The translations under genes and the position numbers were made by a program. This document shows, in pieces, positions 35,011-43,493 of a stretch of DNA of 64,000 nucleotides (within the stretch, counting starts at the first letter, position 1; each line of letters opens with the position of its first letter). The notes beneath the pieces are model-generated. The model saw only the letters and a list, made by a program, of their open reading frames with translations. It was not told the DNA's origin and did not search any database. This DNA is from Sphingomonas psychrolutea (GTDB lineage: Bacteria > Pseudomonadota > Alphaproteobacteria > Sphingomonadales > Sphingomonadaceae), in assembly GCF_014636175.1 (NCBI RefSeq), contig NZ_BMDW01000006.1, positions 1-64,000 on the forward strand, read 5' to 3'.

Positions 35011-36834
35011 TTACTCCGCCGCCACTGCTTCCTCCGCGCGTTCCTGCGCCTGCCGATTCCACATCTCGGCGTACAAGCCATCCTTGCGCAGCAGCGCGGC
35101 GTGGCTGCCGCGTTCGACCACTTGTCCGGCCTCAAGCACGACAATCTCATCGGCATGCACCACCGTCGACAGGCGATGCGCGATCACGATCGTGGTGCGG
35201 CCGCGTTCGATCGCTTGCAGCGTGTCGAGGATTTCACCCTCGGTGCGGCTGTCGAGCGCGCTGGTCGCCTCGTCGAGGATCAGCACCGGCGGGTTCTTGA
35301 GCAAGGTCCGCGCGATCGCGACGCGCTGCTTCTCGCCGCCCGACAGCTTCAGCCCGCGCTCGCCGACGCGCGTGTCATAGCCTTGTGGCTGGCGTTCGAT
35401 GAACGCGGCGATTGCCGCCCCGCGCGCGGCCTTCTCGACCTCCGACCGACCCGCGCCCTCGCGCCCGTACGCGATATTATAGCCGATCGTGTCGTTGAAC
35501 AGCACCGTATCCTGCGGCACGATGCCGATCGCGGATCGCAACGACGCCTGCGTCACCTGTGCGATATCCTGCCCGTCGACGGTAATCCGCCCGCCGGTCA
35601 GATCGTAGAAGCGGTACAGCAGCCGCGCGAGCGTCGATTTCCCCGCGCCCGACGGCCCGACCACGGCGAGCGTCTTGCCTGCCGGGATGTCGAGGTCGAT
35701 CCCCTTCAGGATCGGCATTCCCGGATCATAGCCGAAGCGCACATTTTCGAAGCGGACATGCCCGTTCGGCACGGTGAGCGAGGGTGCATTCGCGACATCG
35801 ACGACTTCGGACGGCGTATCGATCAAATCGAACATCGCGCCCATGTCGATCACGCCCTGCCGGATCGTGCGATAGACCATCCCGAGCAAATCGAGCGGGC
35901 GGAACAATTGGCTGAGCAGGGTGGACACGAACACCACGTCACCCGCCGAGAATTGCCCCCGACCCCAACCATAAACGACGAACGCCATCCCGCCGCCGAG
36001 CATTAGATTGGTGATCAACGCTTGCCCAACGTTGAGCCACGCCAGTGAGTTTTCGGAAGTGACCGCGGCATTGGCATAGGCCGCCATCGCCGCATCGTAG
36101 CGCTTCCCCTCGCGCTCTTCCGCGCCGAAATATTTCACCGTCTCGAAATTGAGCAGCGAATCGACCGCGTGGCTGACCGCGCCGGTATCGAGATCGTTCA
36201 TCCGCGTGCGCAAGGCGGCGCGCCAATCGGTCACCATCCGGGTAAACCAGATATAGATCGCAACCATCACGACGGTCGCCGCGACCAGCCCCCAGCCGAA
36301 GCTCGAGCGGAAGATGTTGAGCACCAGCCCCAATTCCAGCACGGTCGGCGCGATGTTGAACAGCATGAAATAGAGCATCGTATCGATGCTCTTGGTGCCG
36401 CGCTCGACAACTTTGGTGACGGCACCGGTGCGGCGTTCGAGATGGAAGCGCAGCGAGAGTTGGTGGAGGTGGCGGAAGACGCTCGCCGCCAGCCGCCGCG
36501 TTGCGTCCTGCCCGACGCGTTCGAACACGGCATTGCGCAGATTGTCGAACAAGGTCGTCGAGAAACGCGCGCCGGCATAGCCCAGCACCAGCGCAATCAC
36601 GATCCACATCGCCGATCGCTCCCCCTGCGCCATCCGGTCGACCGCCCATTTCAGCGTATAAGCGCTGGCATAGACTTGCGTGACCTTGGACAGCACGACG
36701 AGAGTCATCGCGCCGACGATCCGCAACCGCAGGATCGGCGCATCGGCGGGCCACAGATAGGGCAGGAAGCGTTTGAGCGTCGGCAGCAGCGGGCGTTCGG
36801 GCGCGGTCGAGGTGGTGGCTGTATCGGGTGGCAT
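35011..36834 (-). CDS. Atm1/HMT1-type ABC exporter (ABCB7-like)
   Basis: The 607-residue half-transporter has six membrane helices (about 30-310) and one ATPase domain. The ATPase carries Walker A VGPSGAGKST, Q-loop IVPQDTVLF, signature LSGGEKQRVAIARTLL, Walker B PVLILDEATSALD and H-loop VIAHRLSTVV. The membrane domain has the ETVKYFGAE segment typical of Atm1-type exporters. The well-studied relative is NaAtm1 of Novosphingobium, which exports glutathione derivatives and protects against heavy metals. Homodimer function is expected. It lies directly upstream of the APH-like gene. Confidence 0.93.
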   Translation of the reverse strand: MPPDTATTSTAPERPLLPTLKRFLPYLWPADAPILRLRIVGAMTLVVLSKVTQVYASAYTLKWAVDRMAQGERSAMWIVIALVLGYAGARFSTTLFDNLRNAVFERVGQDATRRLAASVFRHLHQLSLRFHLERRTGAVTKVVERGTKSIDTMLYFMLFNIAPTVLELGLVLNIFRSSFGWGLVAATVVMVAIYIWFTRMVTDWRAALRTRMNDLDTGAVSHAVDSLLNFETVKYFGAEEREGKRYDAAMAAYANAAVTSENSLAWLNVGQALITNLMLGGGMAFVVYGWGRGQFSAGDVVFVSTLLSQLFRPLDLLGMVYRTIRQGVIDMGAMFDLIDTPSEVVDVANAPSLTVPNGHVRFENVRFGYDPGMPILKGIDLDIPAGKTLAVVGPSGAGKSTLARLLYRFYDLTGGRITVDGQDIAQVTQASLRSAIGIVPQDTVLFNDTIGYNIAYGREGAGRSEVEKAARGAAIAAFIERQPQGYDTRVGERGLKLSGGEKQRVAIARTLLKNPPVLILDEATSALDSRTEGEILDTLQAIERGRTTIVIAHRLSTVVHADEIVVLEAGQVVERGSHAALLRKDGLYAEMWNRQAQERAEEAVAAE

Positions 36835-36925
36835 CTCGCCCCCATGTAGGGATAGTCAAGCGCCCCTGAAAGCGCTTCGTGGAACAAGCGCGTCGGCTCA
36901 TCGTTTTTGCAAGCGGAAGGATGAG

Positions 36926-37165
36926 ATGATGGAACCGCTTTTCTACGTCATGGCGATCATGGGATGCGGCGACGGCAGCACCGCTTGCCAGCAAACGCGC
37001 GTTGAACCGGTCCAGTATCAATCGATCCGCGCCTGCCAGCAAGCAATGCCGGCCGCACTCGTGCGCAACAGCGACATTGATTATCCGGTGGTAACCGCAT
37101 CGTGCCGTGCGACCGGCGTGCGGATGGTGCAGACCCAAGCACTGGGTCACCCCGCGCACGGCTGA
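36926..37165 (+). CDS. Small cysteine-containing hypothetical protein
   Basis: The ATG at 36926, with GGAAGG just upstream, gives 79 residues. The N-terminus is mildly hydrophobic (MMEPLFYVMAIMGCGDG). Four cysteines follow at roughly regular spacing (MGCGDG, TACQQT, RACQQA, ASCRAT). The arrangement suggests a small exported protein held by two disulfides, possibly with an atypical signal. I recognise no named family. It is divergent from the Atm1-type gene with about 90 bp between starts. Confidence 0.68.
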   Translation: MMEPLFYVMAIMGCGDGSTACQQTRVEPVQYQSIRACQQAMPAALVRNSDIDYPVVTASCRATGVRMVQTQALGHPAHG

Positions 37166-37215
37166 TGTCAGCGCACCGCCGATCATGCTAAGACGTGCTC
37201 GACGGGGGTTATGGC

Positions 37216-37626
37216 ATGAAAAAAGTCTTTGGCGTTGTTGCGGGAATCTTTGTCGCATTTCTGCTCGTTGCGGCGAGCGATGGGATCAGCAGCGCGCTGT
37301 TCCCCCTAGTTGACGTCGATACCGCCGATCCCAGCGTTCTCGCCGCCTATATCGCGGCGATGCCGATCGCAGCAAAGCTGATCGTCGCAACCGGCTGGCT
37401 GATCGCGCCGCTTGCGGGGGCGTGGCTTGCTTTACGGATCGCGGACTGGGTGCCCGGTGGCTGGATCGTGACCGTTGTATTCCTCGCGGCGGGGGTGATG
37501 AACCAATTCGCGCTGCCGCATCCGTTGTGGATGCAGGTCTGCGCGGTCGGGCTGCCGCTGCTCGGGGGCTGGGCAGCGGAGCGCATTCACCGCAAACCCT
37601 ATCCCGGAGAGCCATTGCTCGGTTAG
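37216..37626 (+). CDS. Small integral membrane protein, uncharacterised
   Basis: The 136-residue product has four predicted membrane helices: KKVFGVVAGIFVAFLLVAAS, AAMPIAAKLIVATGWLIAPLAGAWLALRIA, GGWIVTVVFLAAGVMNQFA, and WMQVCAVGLPLLGGWAAERI. No conserved polar pair or transport motif was seen. The ATG at 37216 opens with the typical MKK. Function unknown; it precedes the glutathione transferase gene by 83 bp. Confidence 0.72.
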   Translation: MKKVFGVVAGIFVAFLLVAASDGISSALFPLVDVDTADPSVLAAYIAAMPIAAKLIVATGWLIAPLAGAWLALRIADWVPGGWIVTVVFLAAGVMNQFALPHPLWMQVCAVGLPLLGGWAAERIHRKPYPGEPLLG

Positions 37627-37709
37627 CTGAGTCGGCCCAGACGCTCCCCTTGCGCGGATTGCGATGACACGCCATTTCCCCGCCAGACCCGCAGCATCGG
37701 AGAACCGGC

Positions 37710-38594
37710 ATGACCGACACCTATACGCCACCAGCAATCTGGACGTGGGACAAGGAAAGCGGCGGCCGCTTCGCCAGCATTAACCGGCCCGTCGCCGGCG
37801 CGACGCATGACAAGGATTTGCCGGTCGGCAAGCACCCGCTCCAGCTCTATTCGCTGGCGACGCCCAATGGCGTGAAGGTGACAGTGATGCTCGAGGAATT
37901 GCTCGCGGCAGGACATGCCGGCGCCGAATATGACGCGTGGCTGATCAAGATCATGGACGGCGATCAATTCGGCAGCGGCTTCGTTGCCGCCAACCCCAAT
38001 TCGAAAATCCCCGCCTTGGTCGATCATAGCGGTCCAGCCCCAGTGCGCGTGTTCGAATCGGGATCGATCCTGCTTTATCTGGCCGAGAAGTTCGGCGCGT
38101 TCGTGCCGACCGACCCGGCGAAGCGCGCCGAAGTGCTGTCGTGGTTGTTCTGGCAAATGGGCGCAGGGCCGATGCTCGGCGGCGGGTTCGGCCATTTCTA
38201 CGCTTATGCGCCGACCAAGATCGAATATGCGATCGATCGCTTCGCAATGGAGGTGAAGCGCCAGCTCGATGTGCTCGACCGGCGGCTGGGCGAGAGCGAG
38301 TATCTCGGCGGCAGCGACTATTCGATAGCCGATATCGCCGTGTGGCCGTGGTACGGCGCGCTGGTAAAGGGTTTGGTCTATGACGCGGCCGAGTTCCTGC
38401 AAGTGCAGGAGTATAAGAACGTCGCGCGCTGGACCGACACGATCGCCGCGCGTCCGGCGGTGCAACGCGGGCGGATGGTCAACCGCGTAATGGGCGATCC
38501 CGCCAGCCAGCTCCACGAACGCCACGACGCGCGCGACTTCGATACGCAAACCCAGGACAAGCTTGTCCCCACTCCTGCGGTCGCAGACGCCTGA
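37710..38594 (+). CDS. yghU: Glutathione-dependent disulfide-bond oxidoreductase (YghU-type GST)
   Basis: The 294-residue GST-fold protein has the N-terminal extension typical of YghU (YTPPAIWTWDKESGGRFASINRPVAGATHDKDLPVGKHPLQLYSLATPNGVKVTVMLEE). The thioredoxin domain has NPNSKIPALVD and FESGSILLYLAEKFG for glutathione binding. An all-helical C-terminal domain carries GGSDYSIADIAVWPWYG. YghU binds two glutathiones and reduces disulfides in the cytoplasm. Family length is about 288, so this is complete. Confidence 0.93.
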   Translation: MTDTYTPPAIWTWDKESGGRFASINRPVAGATHDKDLPVGKHPLQLYSLATPNGVKVTVMLEELLAAGHAGAEYDAWLIKIMDGDQFGSGFVAANPNSKIPALVDHSGPAPVRVFESGSILLYLAEKFGAFVPTDPAKRAEVLSWLFWQMGAGPMLGGGFGHFYAYAPTKIEYAIDRFAMEVKRQLDVLDRRLGESEYLGGSDYSIADIAVWPWYGALVKGLVYDAAEFLQVQEYKNVARWTDTIAARPAVQRGRMVNRVMGDPASQLHERHDARDFDTQTQDKLVPTPAVADA

Positions 38595-38610
38595 CGCGAT
38601 TCCGCTCCCG

Positions 38611-38629
38611 CGCGCAACGATCTTGCGCG
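38611..38629 (+). terminator. Weak hairpin after the YghU-type gene
   Basis: CGCGCAA and TTGCGCG form a perfect 7-bp stem around CGATC, 17 bases after the stop. No T-run follows, so it is at best a weak or factor-dependent 3' end. Confidence 0.4.
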
Positions 38630-38691
38630 TCTCTGGTTGATGCACCGAAATGCAGGCATGGTCTGCATCGACCAGGATGATGGGAGCGTGC

Positions 38692-41600
38692 GTGACGGAC
38701 GGCAAGGCGGCAGAAGCGGACGCAGGTGGGATGCCGCGCCGCGTGCGCTGGCGCTGGGCTGTCGGCCTGGTCGGGTTGATCCTCGTGGCGTTGCTCGGCG
38801 GGCTGGCGCTGCTACGCAAGCCGGTGGCGGCGCATTTCATCGACGAAGCGCTCCGCGCCCGCGGTGTCGCGGCGCGCTATGAGGTTGCACAAATCGGGCT
38901 GCGCACGCAGCGGCTGACCAAGGTCAGAATCGGCGACCCGGCGCGGCCCGACTTGGTAGCCGATTGGATCGAGGTCGATACCAGCCTGTGGGTTTCGGGA
39001 CCATCTGTCACCGCGATCCGTGTCGGCACGGTCCAGATGCGCGCGCGGCTGGCCGACGGGAAAGTGTCGTTCGGCGCGATCGATCGCTTGCTCCCGGCAT
39101 CCTCGGGCAAGCCGTTCGCCTTGCCTGCGGTGCATGCCGAGATCGGCGATGCGCGGATTGCGCTGGCAACGCCGTACGGTGACGTCGCGTTGCAAGTGAC
39201 GGGCGCGGGTCGGCTCGATAACGGCTTTGCCGGCACGCTCAACGCGCGTTCGACACGGCTGGATTTCGCCGGATGCCGGATCGAGTCCGCGGCCACCGCC
39301 TTAACGATTCGGATCGTGCAGGCACGCCCGAGCGTGGTTGGCCCGGTATCGGTGGCGCAGGCGGCTTGCAACGGCGTGAACGCGACTGATGCGCGCGCTG
39401 ACGTTTCGGTCGCACTCAACGGTGCGCTGGACCATTGGAAAGGCACCGCACAGCTTGCGGTCGCGGCGGTCGATCGGACCGGGGCGGGTATCCGCAGCAT
39501 CGCCGGGCAGGTCGCTTTTGTCGGATCGACAAAGGATATGTCTGGGACGGTCGATCTACGATCGGGCGCGATCGCAGCAGCAGGGACTACGGGCGCGAGC
39601 AGCGTCCTGACCGGGAAATATCGCTTTGCGAACGGGCTCGCGTTCGACGGGACCGCCCGCGCCCGCCGGGTCGTCGTGCCGCAGCATCTTGTCGCAAGCC
39701 TCGATCCCTATCGTTCGATCGGGTCGGGAACGCCGGTCGCGCCGCTTGCCGCAAAGCTCGTCGCCGCGGCGCAAAATGCGGCTCGGTCGGTCGATCTGGA
39801 TGTGCAGCTTTCGGCCATCGTCGAAGGGGCGCGCGGCCAAATCAGCGTGTCGCGCCTTGCGCTCGCCGCCTCCTCGGGCGCACGCGCGACAATCGCGGGC
39901 GGTGGCGGGATCCGCTATCGCTGGCCCGACGGGGCGGTGTGGATCGACAGCGCGGCGCAGATCGCTGGCGGCGGACTGCCGGATGCACGAATCCAGCTGG
40001 CGCAGGCGGCACCCGGCGCGGCGCTGATCGGCCGGGCGATGGTTGCGCCGTATGCTGCGGGCACTTCGCGCCTGACGCTGTCGCCGGTCGATTTCAGCGC
40101 GAGTCCCGGCGGCGCGACGCGAATCACGACTCGTGTCGCGCTGTCGGGTGCGCTTGGCGATGGTCGAGTCGATGCGCTGAGCGTACCGATCGTGGCAAGC
40201 TGGGACGGCGTATCGCGGCTGGTGGTGAATGCGGCATGCGCGCCGCTGGCGTTTAACCGGCTCCGCACCGCGGGGCTGGATCTGCGGCGATCGGCGGTGA
40301 CCTTATGCCCGCTCGATGGCGGGTTGGTGCGGCTCGAGCGCGGTAGCTTGCGCGGCGGCGGAATGATCGGTCCGGTCCAGCTGGGCGGCACGCTCGGCAG
40401 TGCGCCGATCGACCTTACCACGCGCCGCGCCGAATGGCGGCTGGGCGACCGGCAGTTCGCCGTCACTGGCCTCGGGGTGCGGCTTGGTTCGGCGGAGCGG
40501 ATCACCCGGCTGGATGTGGCGACGCTTACGGGTAGCTATGGCAGCGATGGCTTGACCGGCAGCTTTGCGGGTACAGCCGGGCAAATCGGAAATGTGCCGC
40601 TGCTGCTGTCCGGGGCCGATGGCACTTGGCGCTTTGCCGCGCGCAAGCTCACGCTCGACGGCGCGCTCGCAGTCGCGGATGCCGCACCCGATCCGCGCTT
40701 TAAGCCGCTCGCCGCGCGAAGCGTCGCGCTCACGCTGATCGACAACCGTATCGCCGCGACGGGTAGTTTGTTCGAGCCGACGCACACCGTGAAGGTCGCC
40801 GAGGTGGCGATCGCACACGATCTGGGCACAGGGACCGGCCGCGCCGATCTCACCGTGCCCGGCATCACCTTCAGCGACCGCTTCCAGCCCGATCAGCTCA
40901 CGCGGCTGACGTATGGCGTCATCGCCAATGTCGTCGGATCGGTGACGGGCGCAGGGCAGATCCGCTGGACACCGCAAGGCGTGACCAGCGACGGCACGTT
41001 CCGCACCGCCGGCATCGATCTTGCCGCTGGCTTCGGCCCGGCAACCGGAATCGCAGGCGAGATCCGCTTCACCGATTTGCTCGCGCTCGAGACCGCGCCG
41101 GGACAGGTGCTGACGATCAAGACGATCAACCCGGGCGTGCCGGTCCTGGACGGGACGGTGCGCTACCATTTGCTGCCGAATACGCGAATCGCCATCGAGG
41201 AAGGGCGCTGGCCGTTTGCGGGCGGCACGCTGACGCTGGAGCCGACAATGCTCGATTTCGCCGAAGCGCAAGAACGCCGCATGACCTTCCGCGTCGCAGG
41301 CGTGGAGGCGGCGCAGTTCCTCCAGCAATTCGACTTCAAAAATCTGAACGCGACCGGCGTGTTCGACGGCACCTTGCCGATGGTGTTCGATGCCACCGGC
41401 GGGCGAGTCGAGAGCGGGCATTTGGTGGTGCGGCCCGGCGGCGGGACGATCGCCTATATCGGCGAGGTGACCCAGAAAGATGTCGGATTCTGGGGTAATT
41501 TCGCGTTCCAGGCGCTGAAATCGCTGCGCTATCGCGATCTCGACGTGGTGATGAACGGGCCGCTGGCGGGCGAGATCATCACCGAAGTGCGCTTTGCGGG

Positions 41601-41862
41601 GGTCGCACAAGGGGCGGGGGCGAAGCGCAACTTCCTATTCGACCGGCTGCAGAAATTGCCGATCGTGTTCAATTTGCGGATCGAGGCTCCGTTTCGCCAG
41701 CTGATCGATTCGGCGCAGAGCTTCTACGATCCGAAACGGCTGATCGAGCGCAACCTGCCCGCCTTGCTTGAGGAGCAGAACAAGCGCGCTCCGCCACCGC
41801 CAACGCCTCCGCCCACGCCGCCCGTCTCCATTCAGCCATCCGAAAGCAGGAAAATGCCATGA
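38692..41862 (+). CDS. ydbH: YdbH-like intermembrane phospholipid transport protein (AsmA-like)
   Basis: At about 1056 residues with a single N-terminal membrane anchor (RRVRWRWAVGLVGLILVALLGGLALL), this is a very long, mostly beta-strand periplasmic protein. YdbH, with TamB and YhdP, forms bridges that carry phospholipids to the outer membrane. The C-terminus is the conserved dicarboxylate-domain end (KNLNATGVFDGTLPMVFDATGGRVESGHL, then GAKRNFLFDRLQKLPIVFNLRIEAPFRQLIDSAQSFYDP) with a proline-rich tail. The GTG at 38692, 5 bases after GGGAG, is preferred. The ynbE start overlaps its stop. Confidence 0.9.
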   Translation: MTDGKAAEADAGGMPRRVRWRWAVGLVGLILVALLGGLALLRKPVAAHFIDEALRARGVAARYEVAQIGLRTQRLTKVRIGDPARPDLVADWIEVDTSLWVSGPSVTAIRVGTVQMRARLADGKVSFGAIDRLLPASSGKPFALPAVHAEIGDARIALATPYGDVALQVTGAGRLDNGFAGTLNARSTRLDFAGCRIESAATALTIRIVQARPSVVGPVSVAQAACNGVNATDARADVSVALNGALDHWKGTAQLAVAAVDRTGAGIRSIAGQVAFVGSTKDMSGTVDLRSGAIAAAGTTGASSVLTGKYRFANGLAFDGTARARRVVVPQHLVASLDPYRSIGSGTPVAPLAAKLVAAAQNAARSVDLDVQLSAIVEGARGQISVSRLALAASSGARATIAGGGGIRYRWPDGAVWIDSAAQIAGGGLPDARIQLAQAAPGAALIGRAMVAPYAAGTSRLTLSPVDFSASPGGATRITTRVALSGALGDGRVDALSVPIVASWDGVSRLVVNAACAPLAFNRLRTAGLDLRRSAVTLCPLDGGLVRLERGSLRGGGMIGPVQLGGTLGSAPIDLTTRRAEWRLGDRQFAVTGLGVRLGSAERITRLDVATLTGSYGSDGLTGSFAGTAGQIGNVPLLLSGADGTWRFAARKLTLDGALAVADAAPDPRFKPLAARSVALTLIDNRIAATGSLFEPTHTVKVAEVAIAHDLGTGTGRADLTVPGITFSDRFQPDQLTRLTYGVIANVVGSVTGAGQIRWTPQGVTSDGTFRTAGIDLAAGFGPATGIAGEIRFTDLLALETAPGQVLTIKTINPGVPVLDGTVRYHLLPNTRIAIEEGRWPFAGGTLTLEPTMLDFAEAQERRMTFRVAGVEAAQFLQQFDFKNLNATGVFDGTLPMVFDATGGRVESGHLVVRPGGGTIAYIGEVTQKDVGFWGNFAFQALKSLRYRDLDVVMNGPLAGEIITEVRFAGVAQGAGAKRNFLFDRLQKLPIVFNLRIEAPFRQLIDSAQSFYDPKRLIERNLPALLEEQNKRAPPPPTPPPTPPVSIQPSESRKMP

Positions 41863-42092
41863 TGCAAACAGCATTGACGAAGGCGACCGATCAACCGACC
41901 AAGACCGCGATGAAGAGACTGACGATGCTGGCCGCTTTGGCGACATTGGGCACCACCACTGCCTGTGTCACCGTGTCGGCACCCGACAAGCCGATCGTCA
42001 TCAACCTCAACATCAAGGTCTCGCAGGAGGTCGTTTACCGTCTCGACGGTCAGGCCAAGAGTTTGATTCAAGCGCAACCAGGGATTTTCTGA
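41859..42092 (+). CDS. ynbE: YnbE family lipoprotein
   Basis: This is the outer-membrane partner of YdbH. The conserved core is VTVSAPDKPIVINLNIKVSQEVVYRL after a lipidated cysteine (Cys36). The ATG at 41859 overlaps the ydbH stop and follows AGGAAA, but gives an unusually long n-region. Met18 (41910, MKRLTMLAAL) would give a classical lipoprotein signal like E. coli YnbE. The lipobox TTAC is weak at the minus-3 position. The stop overlaps the ydbL start. Confidence 0.88.
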   Translation: MMQTALTKATDQPTKTAMKRLTMLAALATLGTTTACVTVSAPDKPIVINLNIKVSQEVVYRLDGQAKSLIQAQPGIF

Positions 42093-42469
42093 TGACCCGC
42101 ACGTTCAAAATCTCAATCGCCGCCTTAGCCCTGATCGGCGCGTCGGCGCCTGCGCTGGCGCAACGCGACCCGGCCTATCAGGCGGCGCGCACCGCCGGGC
42201 AAATCGGCGAGCAGCCCGATGGCTATCTTGGTGTCGTGGGCGCGGGGAGCGCGGAGTTGCGCGCGTTGGTCAACAACATCAACATCCAGCGCAAGGCCGC
42301 CTATACCCAGCAAAGCGCGCAGTCTGGATCGACCGTCGATCAGTTCGCTATCACCAGCGGCTGCAATCTGATCGCGCGCACCACGCCGGGCGAGAAGTAC
42401 AGGGCACCAGACAACACTTGGAAAACCCGCACCGCAGCACCGCCGGAACGCATCGCCAGCTGCGTGTGA
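42092..42469 (+). CDS. ydbL: YdbL family periplasmic protein (DUF1318)
   Basis: This 125-residue protein has a clear Sec signal (MTRTFKISIAALALIGASAPALAQ, cleaved after ALA). It contains the DUF1318 segment PDGYLGVVGAGSAELRALVNNINIQRKAAYTQQSAQSGSTVDQFAITSGCNLIARTTPGEKYRAPDNTW. YdbL is thought to modulate YdbH-YnbE complex formation. The gene starts within the ynbE stop, so the three genes form a tight operon as in E. coli. Confidence 0.9.
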   Translation: MTRTFKISIAALALIGASAPALAQRDPAYQAARTAGQIGEQPDGYLGVVGAGSAELRALVNNINIQRKAAYTQQSAQSGSTVDQFAITSGCNLIARTTPGEKYRAPDNTWKTRTAAPPERIASCV

Positions 42470-42476
42470 GCCGCGG

Positions 42477-43493
42477 CTAGGCCGTACCCATCACCTGCGC
42501 GGCGAAGCGTTCCATTTCCTCCTCTTGGGGGCTCATCTGGAGCAGCAGCAAGTCGAGCCCCGCCGCTTCATATTCGGCGATGCGTTCGCGTAATTGCTCG
42601 GGCGTGCCGACCAGATTGGGGCGGAGACCACGGTTGGAGACCGAATATTCGGCGATCTTCATCTCGCGTTCCAATTGCGTGCCCGACAGCCATTGCTCGA
42701 AATTGTCGTAACCCGCCGGGAGCTCGGTCACGCTGGTGATCCGCTCGAGTTCACGCTTCGCCTCGGCCTCGCTGTCGCGCACGATGGCATAGGCGGCCAT
42801 GCCGAACTGCATCGGCGGGCCACCTGCGGCTTCGCGGCGTGCGGCCATGTCGGCGATCTTCGGCGCGACCGCTTCGACCGGATCGCCGTGCATGACATAC
42901 GCGTCGCACCGCGCGGCGATCATCGCCTTGGCCTTTTCGCTTTCGCCGCCGGCATAGACCACCGGCTTGCGCGCCGGTTTGGGCGAACAGATCGCGCCTT
43001 CGGTGTTGTAGAATTGCCCGGTGAAATCGAAACGCTCTTCGCTCCACAGGCCATCGACGACCTGAAGCCACTCCTCAGTGCGGGCATAGCGATCGTCATG
43101 CTGATCGAATTGCAGGCCATATTGCTTCGCTTCATCGGCCCACCAGGAGGAGACGACGTTGAGCGCGAGCCGCCCGCCCGCGATCTGGTCGATATTCGCC
43201 GCCGCCTTGGCGAACAGCGCGGGGTGATGGAAATTGGGGCGCACCGCGACCATCAGCTCGATCGTCTCGGTCACGGCGGCGAGCGCGGCGGCGGTCGACC
43301 AGGCGTCGAGCGTGGGCTGCTCGATCCCCTTGATATCGTTGAGGTTCAATTCGGCGATCAGCGTGAGGTCATAGCCGATCTGTTCGGCGCGTTGCGTCAG
43401 CCGTTTGGAATAGTCCCAACTCGCCTCCATCGCCTCGTCGGGCACGTTGCGCAGCCAGCCGCCAAACACCGGCATCCAAAATCCATAGCGCAT
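42477..43493 (-). CDS. LLM-class flavin-dependent monooxygenase (SsuD/SfnG-like)
   Basis: The 338-residue TIM-barrel protein has the luciferase-like pattern FGGWLRNVPDEAMEASWDYSKRLTQRAEQIGYDLTLIAELN, FHHPALFAKAAANIDQIAGGRLALNVVSSWWADEAKQYG, and DDRYARTEEWLQVVDGLWSE. These are typical of FMNH2-dependent alkanesulfonate or dimethylsulfone monooxygenases. No ssuABC transporter or flavin reductase is adjacent. Instead the start overlaps the stop of an ATP-grasp gene by one base. The usual desulfonation role may therefore not apply. Confidence 0.88.
   Translation of the reverse strand: MRYGFWMPVFGGWLRNVPDEAMEASWDYSKRLTQRAEQIGYDLTLIAELNLNDIKGIEQPTLDAWSTAAALAAVTETIELMVAVRPNFHHPALFAKAAANIDQIAGGRLALNVVSSWWADEAKQYGLQFDQHDDRYARTEEWLQVVDGLWSEERFDFTGQFYNTEGAICSPKPARKPVVYAGGESEKAKAMIAARCDAYVMHGDPVEAVAPKIADMAARREAAGGPPMQFGMAAYAIVRDSEAEAKRELERITSVTELPAGYDNFEQWLSGTQLEREMKIAEYSVSNRGLRPNLVGTPEQLRERIAEYEAAGLDLLLLQMSPQEEEMERFAAQVMGTA

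Noticed and set aside
36850..36885. AAGCGC...GCGCTT hairpin between the Atm1-type gene and the small cysteine protein
   Set aside because: The stem is only 6 bp, with no T-run and no support from the divergent layout. It is likely chance.
42477..43493. Calling the flavin monooxygenase ssuD
   Set aside because: Family motifs fit, but there is no sulfonate uptake system or flavin reductase next to it, and coupling to an ATP-grasp ligase argues against a fixed assignment.
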